This document shows positions 7,291 to 14,750 of a stretch of DNA of 16,160 bases, piece after piece (within the stretch, counting starts at the first letter, position 1; every line of letters begins with the position of its first letter). The position numbers and the translations under genes are program-made. Source of the DNA: an uncultured Clostridia bacterium (GTDB taxonomy: Bacteria > Bacillota > Clostridia > Lachnospirales > Bianqueaceae); the NCBI GenBank assembly GCA_937892735.1, contig CALBGL010000092.1, positions 1-16,160 of the forward strand. The letters are read 5' to 3'. Below the pieces are notes generated by a model. The model searched no databases and was not told the origin of the DNA. It saw nothing but the letters and a program-made list of their open reading frames with translations.

Positions 7291-8151
7291 ATGGAGTATG
7301 TACGTCAAAATCTGGAGTTTGTACCAGCGGGAGCATATTGCAGGGCACAGGGAATGATTCGGGCGGAGATCCGAGACCGGACGCTGAAACTACGGATTCT
7401 GCTGGATGGTATGACGCCGGCTCCTTTTGGTACGTATCAAGCGGAGATGATCTGCGTGAGGGAAGGAAGTTATCGGCGATATCCCTTGGGGAGCGTACGG
7501 ACGGATAGCCGGGGACGAGGAGAACTTCTGTACCGAAGAAGTCTGGATCATGTGGATGAAGGACCTGGACCGGAAGATTTTCAATGTTTCCGAATCCAAA
7601 AAGGGAAGGAGAATCCCACGGATCTTTTGATCGCGAAGACAGAGCAGGCGATAAATTGGCAAGAACTCCCGGAATGGGGGAGGGGTGTGATCGAGCCGGA
7701 ACCCGTATGGACAGCTGCGTCGCTGTCCGAGACAATACACGAAGAAGCGGAGAAGGAGGAGAATATGGAGACAAGAACGGAGGCGGTGGAAGAGAAGGAA
7801 GAGCGGACAGAGGCGGAAACATATCTATGGGAACATATGCCGGAGATCAGGCCGTTTTACCGCAGTGATCAGGATTGGATTCGAGTAGATCCGGGTGATC
7901 TGGCGCCGCTGCCTGTGAATCTTGCCGAGATGGAGAACAAATCATTGATTCAAAGCGGATATACACGGTACAAACATTTGATTTTATGCCGTGGACAACG
8001 GGAGTATCAGCTGGGAGTGCCCTATCGCTATGTGCCGGAAATGGCGCAGGAAGCAGCCAAACAAGGATTCTTAGAATTTCGGGCGGCGCATTCACAGACC
8101 GCGAAACGAGGAGACTTTGGATACTGGATAGAGAAAATTCCATATTTATAA
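7291..8151 (+). CDS. Conserved hypothetical protein, 286 aa, with an acidic middle
   Basis: I do not assign a function. AAGGAGG 8 nt before the ATG and a 12-nt gap after the LysM-GH18 gene indicate co-transcription. There is no signal peptide or hydrophobic segment. Residues 1-125 look like a folded domain rich in beta-type sequence (MIRAEIRDRTLKLRILLDG). Residues about 148-178 are a Glu/Lys-rich charged stretch, probably a flexible or coiled linker. Residues about 180-286 form a second domain with aromatic patches, LCRGQREYQLGVPYRYVPE (232-250) and a C-terminal GDFGYWIEKI. From memory, that tail (a short pre-formed turn, QLGVPYRY, then FGYW) resembles the ends of several uncharacterised Lachnospiraceae proteins, but I cannot verify the family. 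A role linked to its spore-cortex-type neighbour is inferred only from context. Confidence 0.85.
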   Translation: MEYVRQNLEFVPAGAYCRAQGMIRAEIRDRTLKLRILLDGMTPAPFGTYQAEMICVREGSYRRYPLGSVRTDSRGRGELLYRRSLDHVDEGPGPEDFQCFRIQKGKENPTDLLIAKTEQAINWQELPEWGRGVIEPEPVWTAASLSETIHEEAEKEENMETRTEAVEEKEERTEAETYLWEHMPEIRPFYRSDQDWIRVDPGDLAPLPVNLAEMENKSLIQSGYTRYKHLILCRGQREYQLGVPYRYVPEMAQEAAKQGFLEFRAAHSQTAKRGDFGYWIEKIPYL

Positions 8152-8176
8152 TCGGGAGTTAGAAGACTTTAATGAA

Positions 8177-8240
8177 GCGTTCCATCGTAGAAAGCGAGTT
8201 TTTCATATGGAAATTTATGCTTTTTATGGAACGCCTTTTT
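8177..8240 (+). terminator. Probable terminator of the GH18 operon
   Basis: GCGTTCCAT (8177-8185) pairs perfectly with ATGGAACGC (8226-8234) and is followed by CTTTTTT. The loop is long (about 40 nt) but has internal pairing (AAAGC with GCTTT). Position 26 nt after the stop fits. Confidence 0.6.
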
Positions 8241-8397
8241 TATGGATAAAAGTGGTAACGGTTGAATCGTGAAGGTGTTATGCAAAATAAACGAGAGATA
8301 AAAGGGCTTTGTACCAGCATTTTCATGTGTAAAGGAGGGATGTGAATAGGATGTTAAGGGAAATCGACATATTTCCATGTTTAGTAGACATTATTCC
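8241..8397 (+). other. Intergenic spacer with a possible short leader ORF
   Basis: No confident gene lies here. A strong AAAGGAGG (8331-8338) precedes a very short frame from ATG 8351 (or GTG 8342) to TAA 8402-8404, encoding about 17-20 residues (MLREIDIFPCLVDIIPC). Spacing is poor for both starts (12 and 3 nt) and the composition is uninformative, so it may be chance or a leader peptide of the ABC transporter operon. Confidence 0.25.
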
Positions 8398-8427
8398 TTG
8401 TTAAATCTGCACGGGGGAATATATAAT
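8398..8427 (+). promoter_or_regulatory. Predicted SigA promoter of the sugar ABC transporter operon
   Basis: TTGTTA (8398-8403) and a consensus TATAAT (8422-8427) are 18 bp apart, giving a start near 8434 and a leader of about 42 nt to the ATG at 8476. Confidence 0.6.
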
Positions 8428-8438
8428 TGGACAAAACA

Positions 8439-8453
8439 GGGGGACAAACCCCC
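8439..8453 (+). promoter_or_regulatory. G5/C5 hairpin in the transporter leader
   Basis: GGGGG (8439-8443) and CCCCC (8449-8453) pair around the loop ACAAA. The hairpin sits about 5 nt after the predicted transcript start and 10 nt before the AGGAGG of the solute-binding protein. It could protect the 5' end or tune translation. Confidence 0.55.
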
Positions 8454-8475
8454 GGGAATATTTAGGAGGAATAGC

Positions 8476-10170
8476 ATGAAAAAGAGATTGATTGCACTCT
8501 TGATGTGTACGCTGATGATCCTTGGCTCCATGGCCTGCAGTAACGGCGAAACATCACAGAATGACAGCTCTGCGGCGGAGACATCCAAAGCTGAGGAGCA
8601 GTCGACAGCAGATTCCGCAGGAGACGCCTCACAGGCAGAAGATTCTCAGGCGGAAGTCAGTGGAGAGGTAACCTATCCGCTGACAGACGAGCCGATTGAG
8701 CTTAGTTACTATATTAAGATCAATGGCGCGATGTCCGCGACAATGGAGACTTACGCGGACGTAGAGTTCTTCAAGATGCTGCAGGAGAAAACCAACGTCA
8801 GCATCAAATGGGATCATAACTGTACCGACGATAATTTCGCTATGATGATTGCCAGTGGCGAGTATCCGGACATGATCAACTGGAATCTGGGCAATGCAGC
8901 GGGCGGTGTTCAGGCACTGTTGGAAGATGGCATCATTGTCGATCTGACGGAGCTGATGCCGCAGTACGCGCCGGCTTATTATTCCTGGATGCAGGACAAC
9001 CCGGACGAGGACAAAGCTTTCAAGCTGGATGATGGTACACTGTATCAGTTTGTAAACTTCAACGCGAACTGGGAAGATCATTCTATGGAATACTTCAAGA
9101 TCCTGGGCCCCATGATTCGTCAGGACTGGCTGGATCAGCTGGGACTGGACATGCCGACTACAACGGATGAGCTGTATGAGGTGCTGGTGGCTTTCCGTGA
9201 TAACGATATGAATGGAGATGGCGATACGACCGATGAAGTTCCGTTTGTTATCAATAAGGGATACGATGCCATTAAGGCTCTGGCCGGATCTTTTGGCTGC
9301 CGTCTGGATGTACAGATGGGCGAGGATGGAAGTACGATCGTATATGGCCCTGCTACTGAGAACTTCCGTACGTACATGCGTTATCTGAATAAGCTGTATA
9401 CGGAGGGCCTGATCAATTCTGATTTTGCGGTCAATGAGGATGCACTGAGCCTGATTACCCAGAATAAGGCCGGATTTACCCTGTCTTCTATGGGATCTAC
9501 ACTGATCGCAAATCACGACAACCTGAAGATGCAGAATGAAGAATATAATATGGTTTCTGTGCCGTGGCTGATTGGTCCGGATGGATATCAGTGCGACATT
9601 TCGGATGTGAACGCGAATCCTCGTTCCACCGCGATTACGATGGCATGTGAAAACGTGGAAATAGCACTTCGCTGGTTGGATTACGCTTATACAGAGGAAG
9701 GTTCTATTGAGTCTACCTTTGGTATCGAGGGACAGAGTTTTGAATGGGTAGACGGGTATCCGACGATCCTGGATTCTGTCAAGACGAATGATAAAGGCTG
9801 GTCGGAGGAGCAGAGCATTTCTCGTTGGATGCTGGGTTCCATCAACTATCCGAATGCTCGTGACTATCGTTTCTATGAGCAGATGAACCTGAATGAAGAT
9901 TATAAGGTAGATATTCAGGATAACTGGAACATGGCAACAGATGATATTCTGATGCCTCCGGTGGTTATGACGACGGAGGAAGCTTCTACGTATTCCAGTA
10001 TCATGAATGATGTCACCACATTCATGGAGACCACGTATATGGAATTCATCATTGGCGACAAGAGCCTGGATTCCGATTGGGATTCTTATGTACAGACGAT
10101 GATGGATATGGGTCTGGAAGAGGCGCTGGCTTGCAAGCAGGCTGCTTACGAGCGGTATCAGAATCGTTAA
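8476..10170 (+). CDS. Extracellular solute-binding lipoprotein of a carbohydrate ABC transporter (LplA/YtcQ-like)
   Basis: A 564-aa lipoprotein held on the outer face of the membrane, which captures a sugar or oligosaccharide for the two permeases downstream. The signal peptide is MKKRLIALLMCTLMILGSMAC, with lipobox Cys21, followed by a Ser/Ala/Glu-rich tether (about 22-62). The mature domain begins about YPLTDEPIELSYYIK. An EF-hand-like loop DNDMNGDGDTTDE at about 242-254, ahead of VPFVIN, matches the calcium loop common in long LplA/YtcQ-type binding proteins. GEYPDMINW (about 128-136) is also typical. The start is the ATG 6 nt after AGGAGG; an in-frame ATG at 8377 lacks a signal and lies before the predicted promoter. 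The substrate is not readable from the sequence; complex glycans or uronate oligomers are usual for the group. Confidence 0.92.
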   Translation: MKKRLIALLMCTLMILGSMACSNGETSQNDSSAAETSKAEEQSTADSAGDASQAEDSQAEVSGEVTYPLTDEPIELSYYIKINGAMSATMETYADVEFFKMLQEKTNVSIKWDHNCTDDNFAMMIASGEYPDMINWNLGNAAGGVQALLEDGIIVDLTELMPQYAPAYYSWMQDNPDEDKAFKLDDGTLYQFVNFNANWEDHSMEYFKILGPMIRQDWLDQLGLDMPTTTDELYEVLVAFRDNDMNGDGDTTDEVPFVINKGYDAIKALAGSFGCRLDVQMGEDGSTIVYGPATENFRTYMRYLNKLYTEGLINSDFAVNEDALSLITQNKAGFTLSSMGSTLIANHDNLKMQNEEYNMVSVPWLIGPDGYQCDISDVNANPRSTAITMACENVEIALRWLDYAYTEEGSIESTFGIEGQSFEWVDGYPTILDSVKTNDKGWSEEQSISRWMLGSINYPNARDYRFYEQMNLNEDYKVDIQDNWNMATDDILMPPVVMTTEEASTYSSIMNDVTTFMETTYMEFIIGDKSLDSDWDSYVQTMMDMGLEEALACKQAAYERYQNR

Positions 10171-10191
10171 AGACCAAATAGAGAGATTTCA

Positions 10192-10227
10192 CATAGAGAC
10201 ACAGGTATTTTTATCTGTGTCTCTATG
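10192..10227 (+). promoter_or_regulatory. Intercistronic hairpin after the binding-protein gene
   Basis: CATAGAGACACAG (10192-10204) pairs perfectly over 13 bp with CTGTGTCTCTATG (10215-10227) around a 10-nt loop. There is no U-run after it, so it is probably not a full terminator. It likely protects the 3' end of the binding-protein message and limits permease expression, as in many binding-protein operons. Confidence 0.75.
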
Positions 10228-10305
10228 GAAGAAAAGAGAGAGATTGTAGCAACAAAATATAGAAAAGGTAATGATGACTATACGCGAATAAGGATGTGAA
10301 AATTC

Positions 10306-11238
10306 ATGGCCAAGAAGCCCCAAAAACCTTTTTTACAAAGACTGAAGTTTGATCTTGCAAGATATAAATATTTGTATCTGTTTTTCGCGCTGCCGTTGGT
10401 ATTATATTTTATCATATTCAAATATGTGCCGCTTTATGGTCTGCAGATTGCGTTTAAGGATTATAAGATTACGAAGACAATGTGGGAGTGTCCCTGGGTT
10501 GGCTTTGAACATTTTCAGGATTTCTTCAGTAGTATTTATTTTGCCAGGACTGTATCGAATACGCTGATTATTAGTTTTTTAAGTTTATTGTTTGGCTTTC
10601 CAGCGCCTATTATTTTCGCGCTGCTGCTGAACGAGGTTCAGAATTCCAAGTTTAAGAAAGTTGTACAGACCATCACGTATCTGCCGCACTTTATCTCGAT
10701 GGTGGTTATCTGTGGTTTGATCGTCTCATTTAGTGGGAAGGATGGCCTGTTTAATGATATTATCGCTTTCTTTGGCGGAACCAGGTCGGATCTATTGATG
10801 AGTAAGGCGGCCTTCCGGCCGATTTATGTGGCCAGCGGTGTCTGGGCAGGATTCGGGTGGGGAAGTATCATCTATCTGTCAGCGCTGGCCGGCGTGGATC
10901 AGGAACAGTATGAGGCTGCGTACATTGATGGCGCCAAGCGGTTCCAAAGGATGTTTTATATTACGCTTCCGGGAATCATGCCCACGATTATCATTTTGCT
11001 GATTATGGAAATCGGTAAATTGATGAGTGTGGGTTCCGAGAAGATTCTGCTGCTGTATTCTCCGTTAACCTATGAGGTGGCGGATGTTATCTCTACATAC
11101 GTATATCGTAAAGGACTTGTTGACAATGACTATAGTTATAGCGCCGCGGTAGGATTATTTAATTCCGTGATCAATATTGTTCTGGTTACAGGCGCTAACA
11201 GTCTCAGCCGGCGGTTCACGGATACCAGTCTGTGGTAA
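10306..11238 (+). CDS. Carbohydrate ABC transporter permease, LplB/YtePQ type
   Basis: A 310-aa inner-membrane protein with about six transmembrane segments, the first at about 22-40. It opens with KYKYLYLFFALPLVLYF-like sequence and VPLYGLQIAFKDYK (41-54), hallmark of the LplB family. The ATPase-contact (EAA) loop is at about 203-226, EAAYIDGAKRFQRMFYITLP. It pairs with the next permease to form the channel. The upstream TAAGGA site is weak (11-nt spacing), consistent with lower translation than the binding protein. No ATPase gene follows, so the system probably uses a shared MsmX-like ATPase encoded elsewhere. Confidence 0.93.
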   Translation: MAKKPQKPFLQRLKFDLARYKYLYLFFALPLVLYFIIFKYVPLYGLQIAFKDYKITKTMWECPWVGFEHFQDFFSSIYFARTVSNTLIISFLSLLFGFPAPIIFALLLNEVQNSKFKKVVQTITYLPHFISMVVICGLIVSFSGKDGLFNDIIAFFGGTRSDLLMSKAAFRPIYVASGVWAGFGWGSIIYLSALAGVDQEQYEAAYIDGAKRFQRMFYITLPGIMPTIIILLIMEIGKLMSVGSEKILLLYSPLTYEVADVISTYVYRKGLVDNDYSYSAAVGLFNSVINIVLVTGANSLSRRFTDTSLW

Positions 11239-11256
11239 GAGAGGAGAGCGGTTAAG

Positions 11257-12138
11257 ATGGTTTATAAAAAGACGGTAGGCGACCGCGTGTTTGAGCTGCT
11301 GAATGGATTACTGATGGTCTTTCTGATGGTCATCACGCTGTATCCGTTCCTGTATGTTTTGTTTGCGTCATTCAGTGACCCAAACGAATTCCTGGCGCAT
11401 GGGGGAATGTTATTATATCCATTAAACCCGACGCTGGAATCGTACAAAGCGGTTTTGAATAATCCAAATATCTTTATTGGATATGGCAATACTATTTTCA
11501 TTGTAGTCGTCGGTACGGCAATTAATCTTTTGATGACTTGTGTGGGAGCCTATTTCCTGTCCCGGACGGGTCCGATGCTGAAAAAACCGATCATGATTAT
11601 GGTAATTATTACGATGTATGTGGATGGCGGTCTGATTCCGAATTACTTATTGATCAGAGATTTAGGAATGTATGATAGTCTGTGGTCTCTCATTATTCCC
11701 GGAGCGATTTCTACCTATAATATGATTGTGATGAGAACCGCATTCCAAGGGATACCAGCCAGTCTGGAGGAGTCGGCCAGAATCGATGGAGCGGGCGAGT
11801 TTACCATTTTATTCAAGTTGATTTTACCGTTATCCATTCCGACAATCGCTGTTATTGGTCTGTTCTATGCTGTAAGTCATTGGAATTCTTGGTTTAGCGC
11901 GAATATTTATCTTCGTGATAAGAACAAGTTTCCGTTGCAGCTTGTATTACGGGATATTATCATTCAGAATGATACAGAAGAGATGACATTGGGGGCTGGA
12001 TTTGGTAACAGTTACGCCATGAGCTTTACCATCAAATACGCGACGGTTATCGTAGCGACTGTACCAATCTTAGTTCTGTATCCCTGGATTCAGAAGTATT
12101 TTGTCAAGGGTGTCATGATTGGATCCTTAAAGGGTTGA
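11257..12138 (+). CDS. Carbohydrate ABC transporter permease, LplC/YtcP type
   Basis: A 293-aa membrane protein with about six transmembrane segments and the CUT1 second-permease pattern: TLYPFLYVLFASFSDP (27-42), LSRTGPMLKKPIM, and YVDGGLIPNYLLIRDLGMYDS (121-141), typical of YtcP/LplC. Its EAA loop is SLEESARIDGAGEFTILFK (169-187) before LILPLSIPTIAV. It starts 18 nt after the first permease stop with GAGGAG upstream, and ends the operon; a strong terminator follows 24 nt later. It should dimerise with the first permease and share an ATPase encoded elsewhere. Confidence 0.93.
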   Translation: MVYKKTVGDRVFELLNGLLMVFLMVITLYPFLYVLFASFSDPNEFLAHGGMLLYPLNPTLESYKAVLNNPNIFIGYGNTIFIVVVGTAINLLMTCVGAYFLSRTGPMLKKPIMIMVIITMYVDGGLIPNYLLIRDLGMYDSLWSLIIPGAISTYNMIVMRTAFQGIPASLEESARIDGAGEFTILFKLILPLSIPTIAVIGLFYAVSHWNSWFSANIYLRDKNKFPLQLVLRDIIIQNDTEEMTLGAGFGNSYAMSFTIKYATVIVATVPILVLYPWIQKYFVKGVMIGSLKG

Positions 12139-12161
12139 TTTGATTTCTTTTTCTCTCCTAG

Positions 12162-12190
12162 AGAGGTGTGCGGGGCACACCTCTTTTTTT
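12162..12190 (+). terminator. Rho-independent terminator of the ABC transporter operon
   Basis: AGAGGTGTGC (12162-12171) pairs perfectly with GCACACCTCT (12175-12184) around GGG, followed by a run of T to 12190. This is a textbook intrinsic terminator. Confidence 0.95.
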
Positions 12191-12203
12191 CCTCAAAAAA
12201 CAG

Positions 12204-12232
12204 TTGACGTTCCGCGGAAAATGTGCTATCAT
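12204..12232 (+). promoter_or_regulatory. Promoter of tRNA-Leu
   Basis: TTGACG (12204-12209) and TATCAT (12227-12232) are separated by 17 bp, giving a start about 15 nt before the mature tRNA 5' end. Confidence 0.75.
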
Positions 12233-12254
12233 AAATATACTGCAAAAGCAGTAT

Positions 12255-12338
12255 GCGGATATGGCGGAATTGGCAGACGCGCATGGTTCAGGTCCATGTG
12301 GGGGTAACTTCATGCAGGTTCGACTCCTGTTATCCGCA
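12255..12338 (+). tRNA. tRNA-Leu(CAG)
   Basis: The cloverleaf folds throughout. The acceptor stem GCGGATA (12255-12261) pairs with TATCCGC (12331-12337), with discriminator A at 12338. The anticodon stem CATGG/CCATG encloses the loop TTCAGGT with anticodon CAG at 12289-12291, which reads CUG. A class II long variable arm occupies about 12299-12313. The T-arm is GCAGG TTCGACT CCTGT (12314-12330). CCA is not encoded. The gene stands alone with its own promoter. A T6 run follows at 12343-12348 but without a clear hairpin of its own. Confidence 0.95.
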
Positions 12339-12348
12339 GTCATTTTTT

Positions 12349-12385
12349 GGGGACTGTTCTTTTTAAGGGGGGATGGTTCTTTTTT
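12349..12385. repeat. Duplicated G4-A-n-T-rich motif downstream of tRNA-Leu
   Basis: GGGGACTGTTCTTTTT (12349-12364) is followed by GGGGATGGTTCTTTTT (12369-12384), two close copies about 20 bp apart. Similar GGGAC-type motifs occur near REP-like transposon remnants in some Firmicutes, which is my recollection and not shown here. The remainder to 12523 contains nothing I recognise. Confidence 0.4.
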
Positions 12386-12523
12386 ATTATTCTATGGAAT
12401 CATTTTTGCGAAGAACTCTATCCTGGGATTTGCCATTATGGATAGATTGTCCTCGGAGAAGAGTAAAGTCAATTCATTCTCTCCAAAACTCCATTTATAT
12501 AAATCAAGCTGGACTTTGTCTTC

Positions 12524-12887
12524 TTATATAAAACACAACATGATATATAGCCCGTCATGAGTCGCTTGTACATCCATATCTATAGTTCCCTGGCTTGAAT
12601 ATCTAAGATACTTATCCATTCGCTTGAAGGATTCAGTTTCGTAGCCTTCACTACCGCTTTTGCCTGGATTCGCCCTCTGATATATTGCTGTCGGTTCCCG
12701 CGATAAACATCAGGTCCTGATATACATGGACAAGAGAATTTACGCTTGTTTCATTCAGAAGTGCCGTACCGACCGACTTGATCTCCGCCCCAGTAAAGTC
12801 GTTCGGTATAGACACTAAAGCTGCTTGCAAAAACAAGGGTAGAATAGTATCATAAAGTCAGAATCCTTTTAAGGCAAATGGCTTCAT
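12524..12887 (-). pseudogene. Broken gene of unrecognised family
   Basis: The minus strand reads like a real protein with two lesions. From ATG at 12887, MKPFALKGF is cut by an in-frame TGA (12860-12858). The same frame then stays open with LYDTILPLFLQ, SIPNDFTGAEIKSVGTA and VNSLVHVYQDLMFIAGTDS, and ends at TAG 12653-12651. In another frame the text continues from about 12678: ANPGKSGSEGYETESFKRM, KYLRYSSQGTIDMDVQATHD, then TAA at 12526-12524. The intact ancestor would have been about 120 residues. The stop may be a Trp codon mutated to TGA (GF-stop-LYDT). I do not recognise the family. The start is uncertain, as no good ribosome binding site precedes the ATG. It is divergent from, and 37 bp from, the next pseudogene. 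Confidence 0.6.
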
Positions 12888-12924
12888 TTTAAAGCCAGAG
12901 TTCCTGGGAAAGGAAGTGTTGAAG

Positions 12925-13995
12925 ATGACAGATGGCAGAAAGAAAAGGTTGCCAATAGGCATCGAAGATTTTCGAAAACTTTGTACAGGAAACTTTTATT
13001 ATGTAGATAAGACAGCGATGGTCCGAGGCCTGTTGGAAAAATAGGGAAAGGTGAATCAATTTACCCGTCCCAGACGTTTCGGAAAGACGCTGAACATGAG
13101 TATGCTCAAGGAGTTCTTTGAGATTGGAAGTGACAAGGTTATCTTTGATGGGCTGGAAATTTCGAAGGAGACAAAACTCTGCGAAGAATATATGGGACAG
13201 TTTCCCGTTGTTTCGATTACTCTGAAGAATGTTGCAGGGTTAAACTATAGAGAAGCCTGTAATCTGTTTCGGCGAGTCATTGGGGCGGAAGTTAGGCGTT
13301 TTAGTTTTTTAGCGGAAAGCGACAAGTTGGATGATGGAGATCGACGGATGTATCAGGCATTGACGGATATTCGAGTCGGGAGTTTCACGATGACGGACGA
13401 TATGCTGATAGACAGTCTGCGAATGTTGTGGCAAAGCACTACGGGAAAGAGACGATTCTGCTGATCGATGAGTATGATGTACCGCTGGATAAGGTGTTCC
13501 ACGGTGGATATTACACGGAGATGGTCCCTTTGATCTGCAATCTGTTTGGAAACACGCTGCTGAAGGCCTTCTGCGATGCTCTGGAAGAGGGCAAGGCGGA
13601 AGAAGTGGAGAGACTGTTCAGGACCTATCAGGGAAAGAGGATCAGCATCCGGGATACGTTTGTGAGGCGTCCTACGAAGGAGAATTTCTATCATGGAATC
13701 CTCCTGGGGTATCGGGATGGCTGGCATCTGAAGTCGAATCAGGAACCTGGAAATGGGTACAGTGATATTTTGATTTGCGATCTGGATGAGGATATTGGAA
13801 TCATGATCGAGGTTAAAGTACGCACAGGATGGGAACATGGAACGGGTCTGCCGGGAAGCGATAGAGCAGATCGACAGGAATGAATATGGAAAGGAACTGC
13901 AAGAAGAGGGCTGCTACATGATCTTGAAGCATGGGATTTCCTGCTACAGGAAAGGCTGTCGGGTTCTCGTGGAAAAGGCCTCTGTAACGATTTGA
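12925..13995 (+). pseudogene. Broken AAA-ATPase-like / PD-(D/E)XK nuclease superfamily gene
   Basis: The family is an AAA-ATPase-like domain (TRPRRFGKTLNMSML, then ILLIDEYDVPLDK) with a C-terminal PD-(D/E)XK-type region (YSDILICDLDEDIGIMIEVK), common in Clostridia and Bacteroides, function unclear. From ATG 12925, MTDGRKKRLPIGIEDFRK is cut by TAG at 13042-13044, at a position where relatives have Trp (GLLEK-stop-GKVNQFTRP). The frame then continues to about 13428, where it shifts (lost base near ATGTTGTGG) into AKHYGKETILLIDEYD. At about 13555-13560, text jumps from LICNLFGNT to LLKAFCDALEEG, where relatives as I recall them have about 200 more residues, so an internal deletion is likely. A one-base insertion near 13816 (AAA for AA) moves the end to AQDGNMERVCREAIEQIDRN and on to TGA 13993-13995. 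Non-functional. Confidence 0.88.
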
Positions 13996-14033
13996 TTCGC
14001 CCAAAACGCGGGGGAAAATCATAAGAGAAGGGC

Positions 14034-14063
14034 TTGACAAAACGCGTTCAGACACTTTATAAT
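14034..14063 (+). promoter_or_regulatory. Consensus SigA promoter of the rubredoxin-ferredoxin operon
   Basis: TTGACA (14034-14039) and TATAAT (14058-14063) are 18 bp apart, both perfect hexamers. The start near 14070 leaves a leader of about 40 nt. Confidence 0.85.
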
Positions 14064-14111
14064 AAATTCATAGAATTGCTGGAAAAATCTGAATTAGAAA
14101 GGAGAATGGAT

Positions 14112-14750
14112 ATGAGGTACATATGCCCCATCTGTGGTTATATCTACGATGAGGAGAAAGAGGGCAGAGCCTTTCATGAGATTGCGGACAGCTGGTTCTG
14201 TCCGATTTGCGGCGCGCCGGGGATTGTCTTTACGGCGGAAACACCGCAGGCATCTCAGACGGTGGGAGACGCAGCAGAAGTGGACTCTCCAGAACAGGTT
14301 TCCTTCGGAGAATTTGCTGCGCTCTGTTCCAATTTGGCAAGAGGCTGTGAAAAACAGTATCAGGATGAGGAAGCGGCACTATACCGCCGTCTGGCAACGT
14401 ATTTTACAGCGATCAGTCCGAAGGCAGAGGAAAAAGAATTATCGGATCTTGTGAAGAGCCTGCGCTATGATCTGGAACAGCACTATCCTGCATTACGCGA
14501 AGCCGCGGAAAAGGCCGGAGATCGCGGGACGCTCAGGATCTGCGTCTGGGGTGAAAAAGTGACGAGAATGCTGTTGGCGCTTGTGGAGCGGTATCAGAAG
14601 GAAGGCTCGGCGTTCCTGGAAAATACGGCTGTCTGGGTCTGCACGATCTGCGGATTTATCTATATAGGAGATAATCCGCCGGAAATCTGTCCTGTATGTA
14701 AGGTGCCTGCTTGGAAGTTTGAGAAGGTGGAAGGGAGGAGAAGCGCATGA
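14112..14750 (+). CDS. Rubredoxin-helical-rubredoxin protein (rubrerythrin-like)
   Basis: A 212-aa cytosolic protein with an iron site at each end. The N-terminal rubredoxin-like knuckles are CPIC (Cys5, Cys8) and CPIC (Cys30, Cys33), spaced by 21 residues. The C-terminal site is CTIC (Cys177, Cys180) and CPVC (Cys193, Cys196) in the short rubrerythrin-type form WVCTICGFIYIGDNPPEICPVCKVP. Between them, residues about 65-170 are helical, with Glu and His scattered (CEKQYQDEEAALY, YDLEQHYPAL), but I do not see the canonical paired ExxH diiron motif. A role in electron transfer or peroxide/oxygen defence is inferred. The ATG at 14112 is chosen over 14106 because AAAGGAG lies 7 nt upstream of it. 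Its stop overlaps the next start as ATGA, which suggests coupled translation and a common pathway. Confidence 0.9.
   Translation: MRYICPICGYIYDEEKEGRAFHEIADSWFCPICGAPGIVFTAETPQASQTVGDAAEVDSPEQVSFGEFAALCSNLARGCEKQYQDEEAALYRRLATYFTAISPKAEEKELSDLVKSLRYDLEQHYPALREAAEKAGDRGTLRICVWGEKVTRMLLALVERYQKEGSAFLENTAVWVCTICGFIYIGDNPPEICPVCKVPAWKFEKVEGRRSA

Noticed and set aside
12168..12560. 130-aa frame over tRNA-Leu
   Set aside because: It overlaps the tRNA and its promoter and the terminator, with no protein-like content.
13042..13044. Programmed stop read-through or unusual amino acid in the AAA-ATPase-like gene
   Set aside because: Two frameshifts and a probable large internal deletion further along show the gene is simply decayed.
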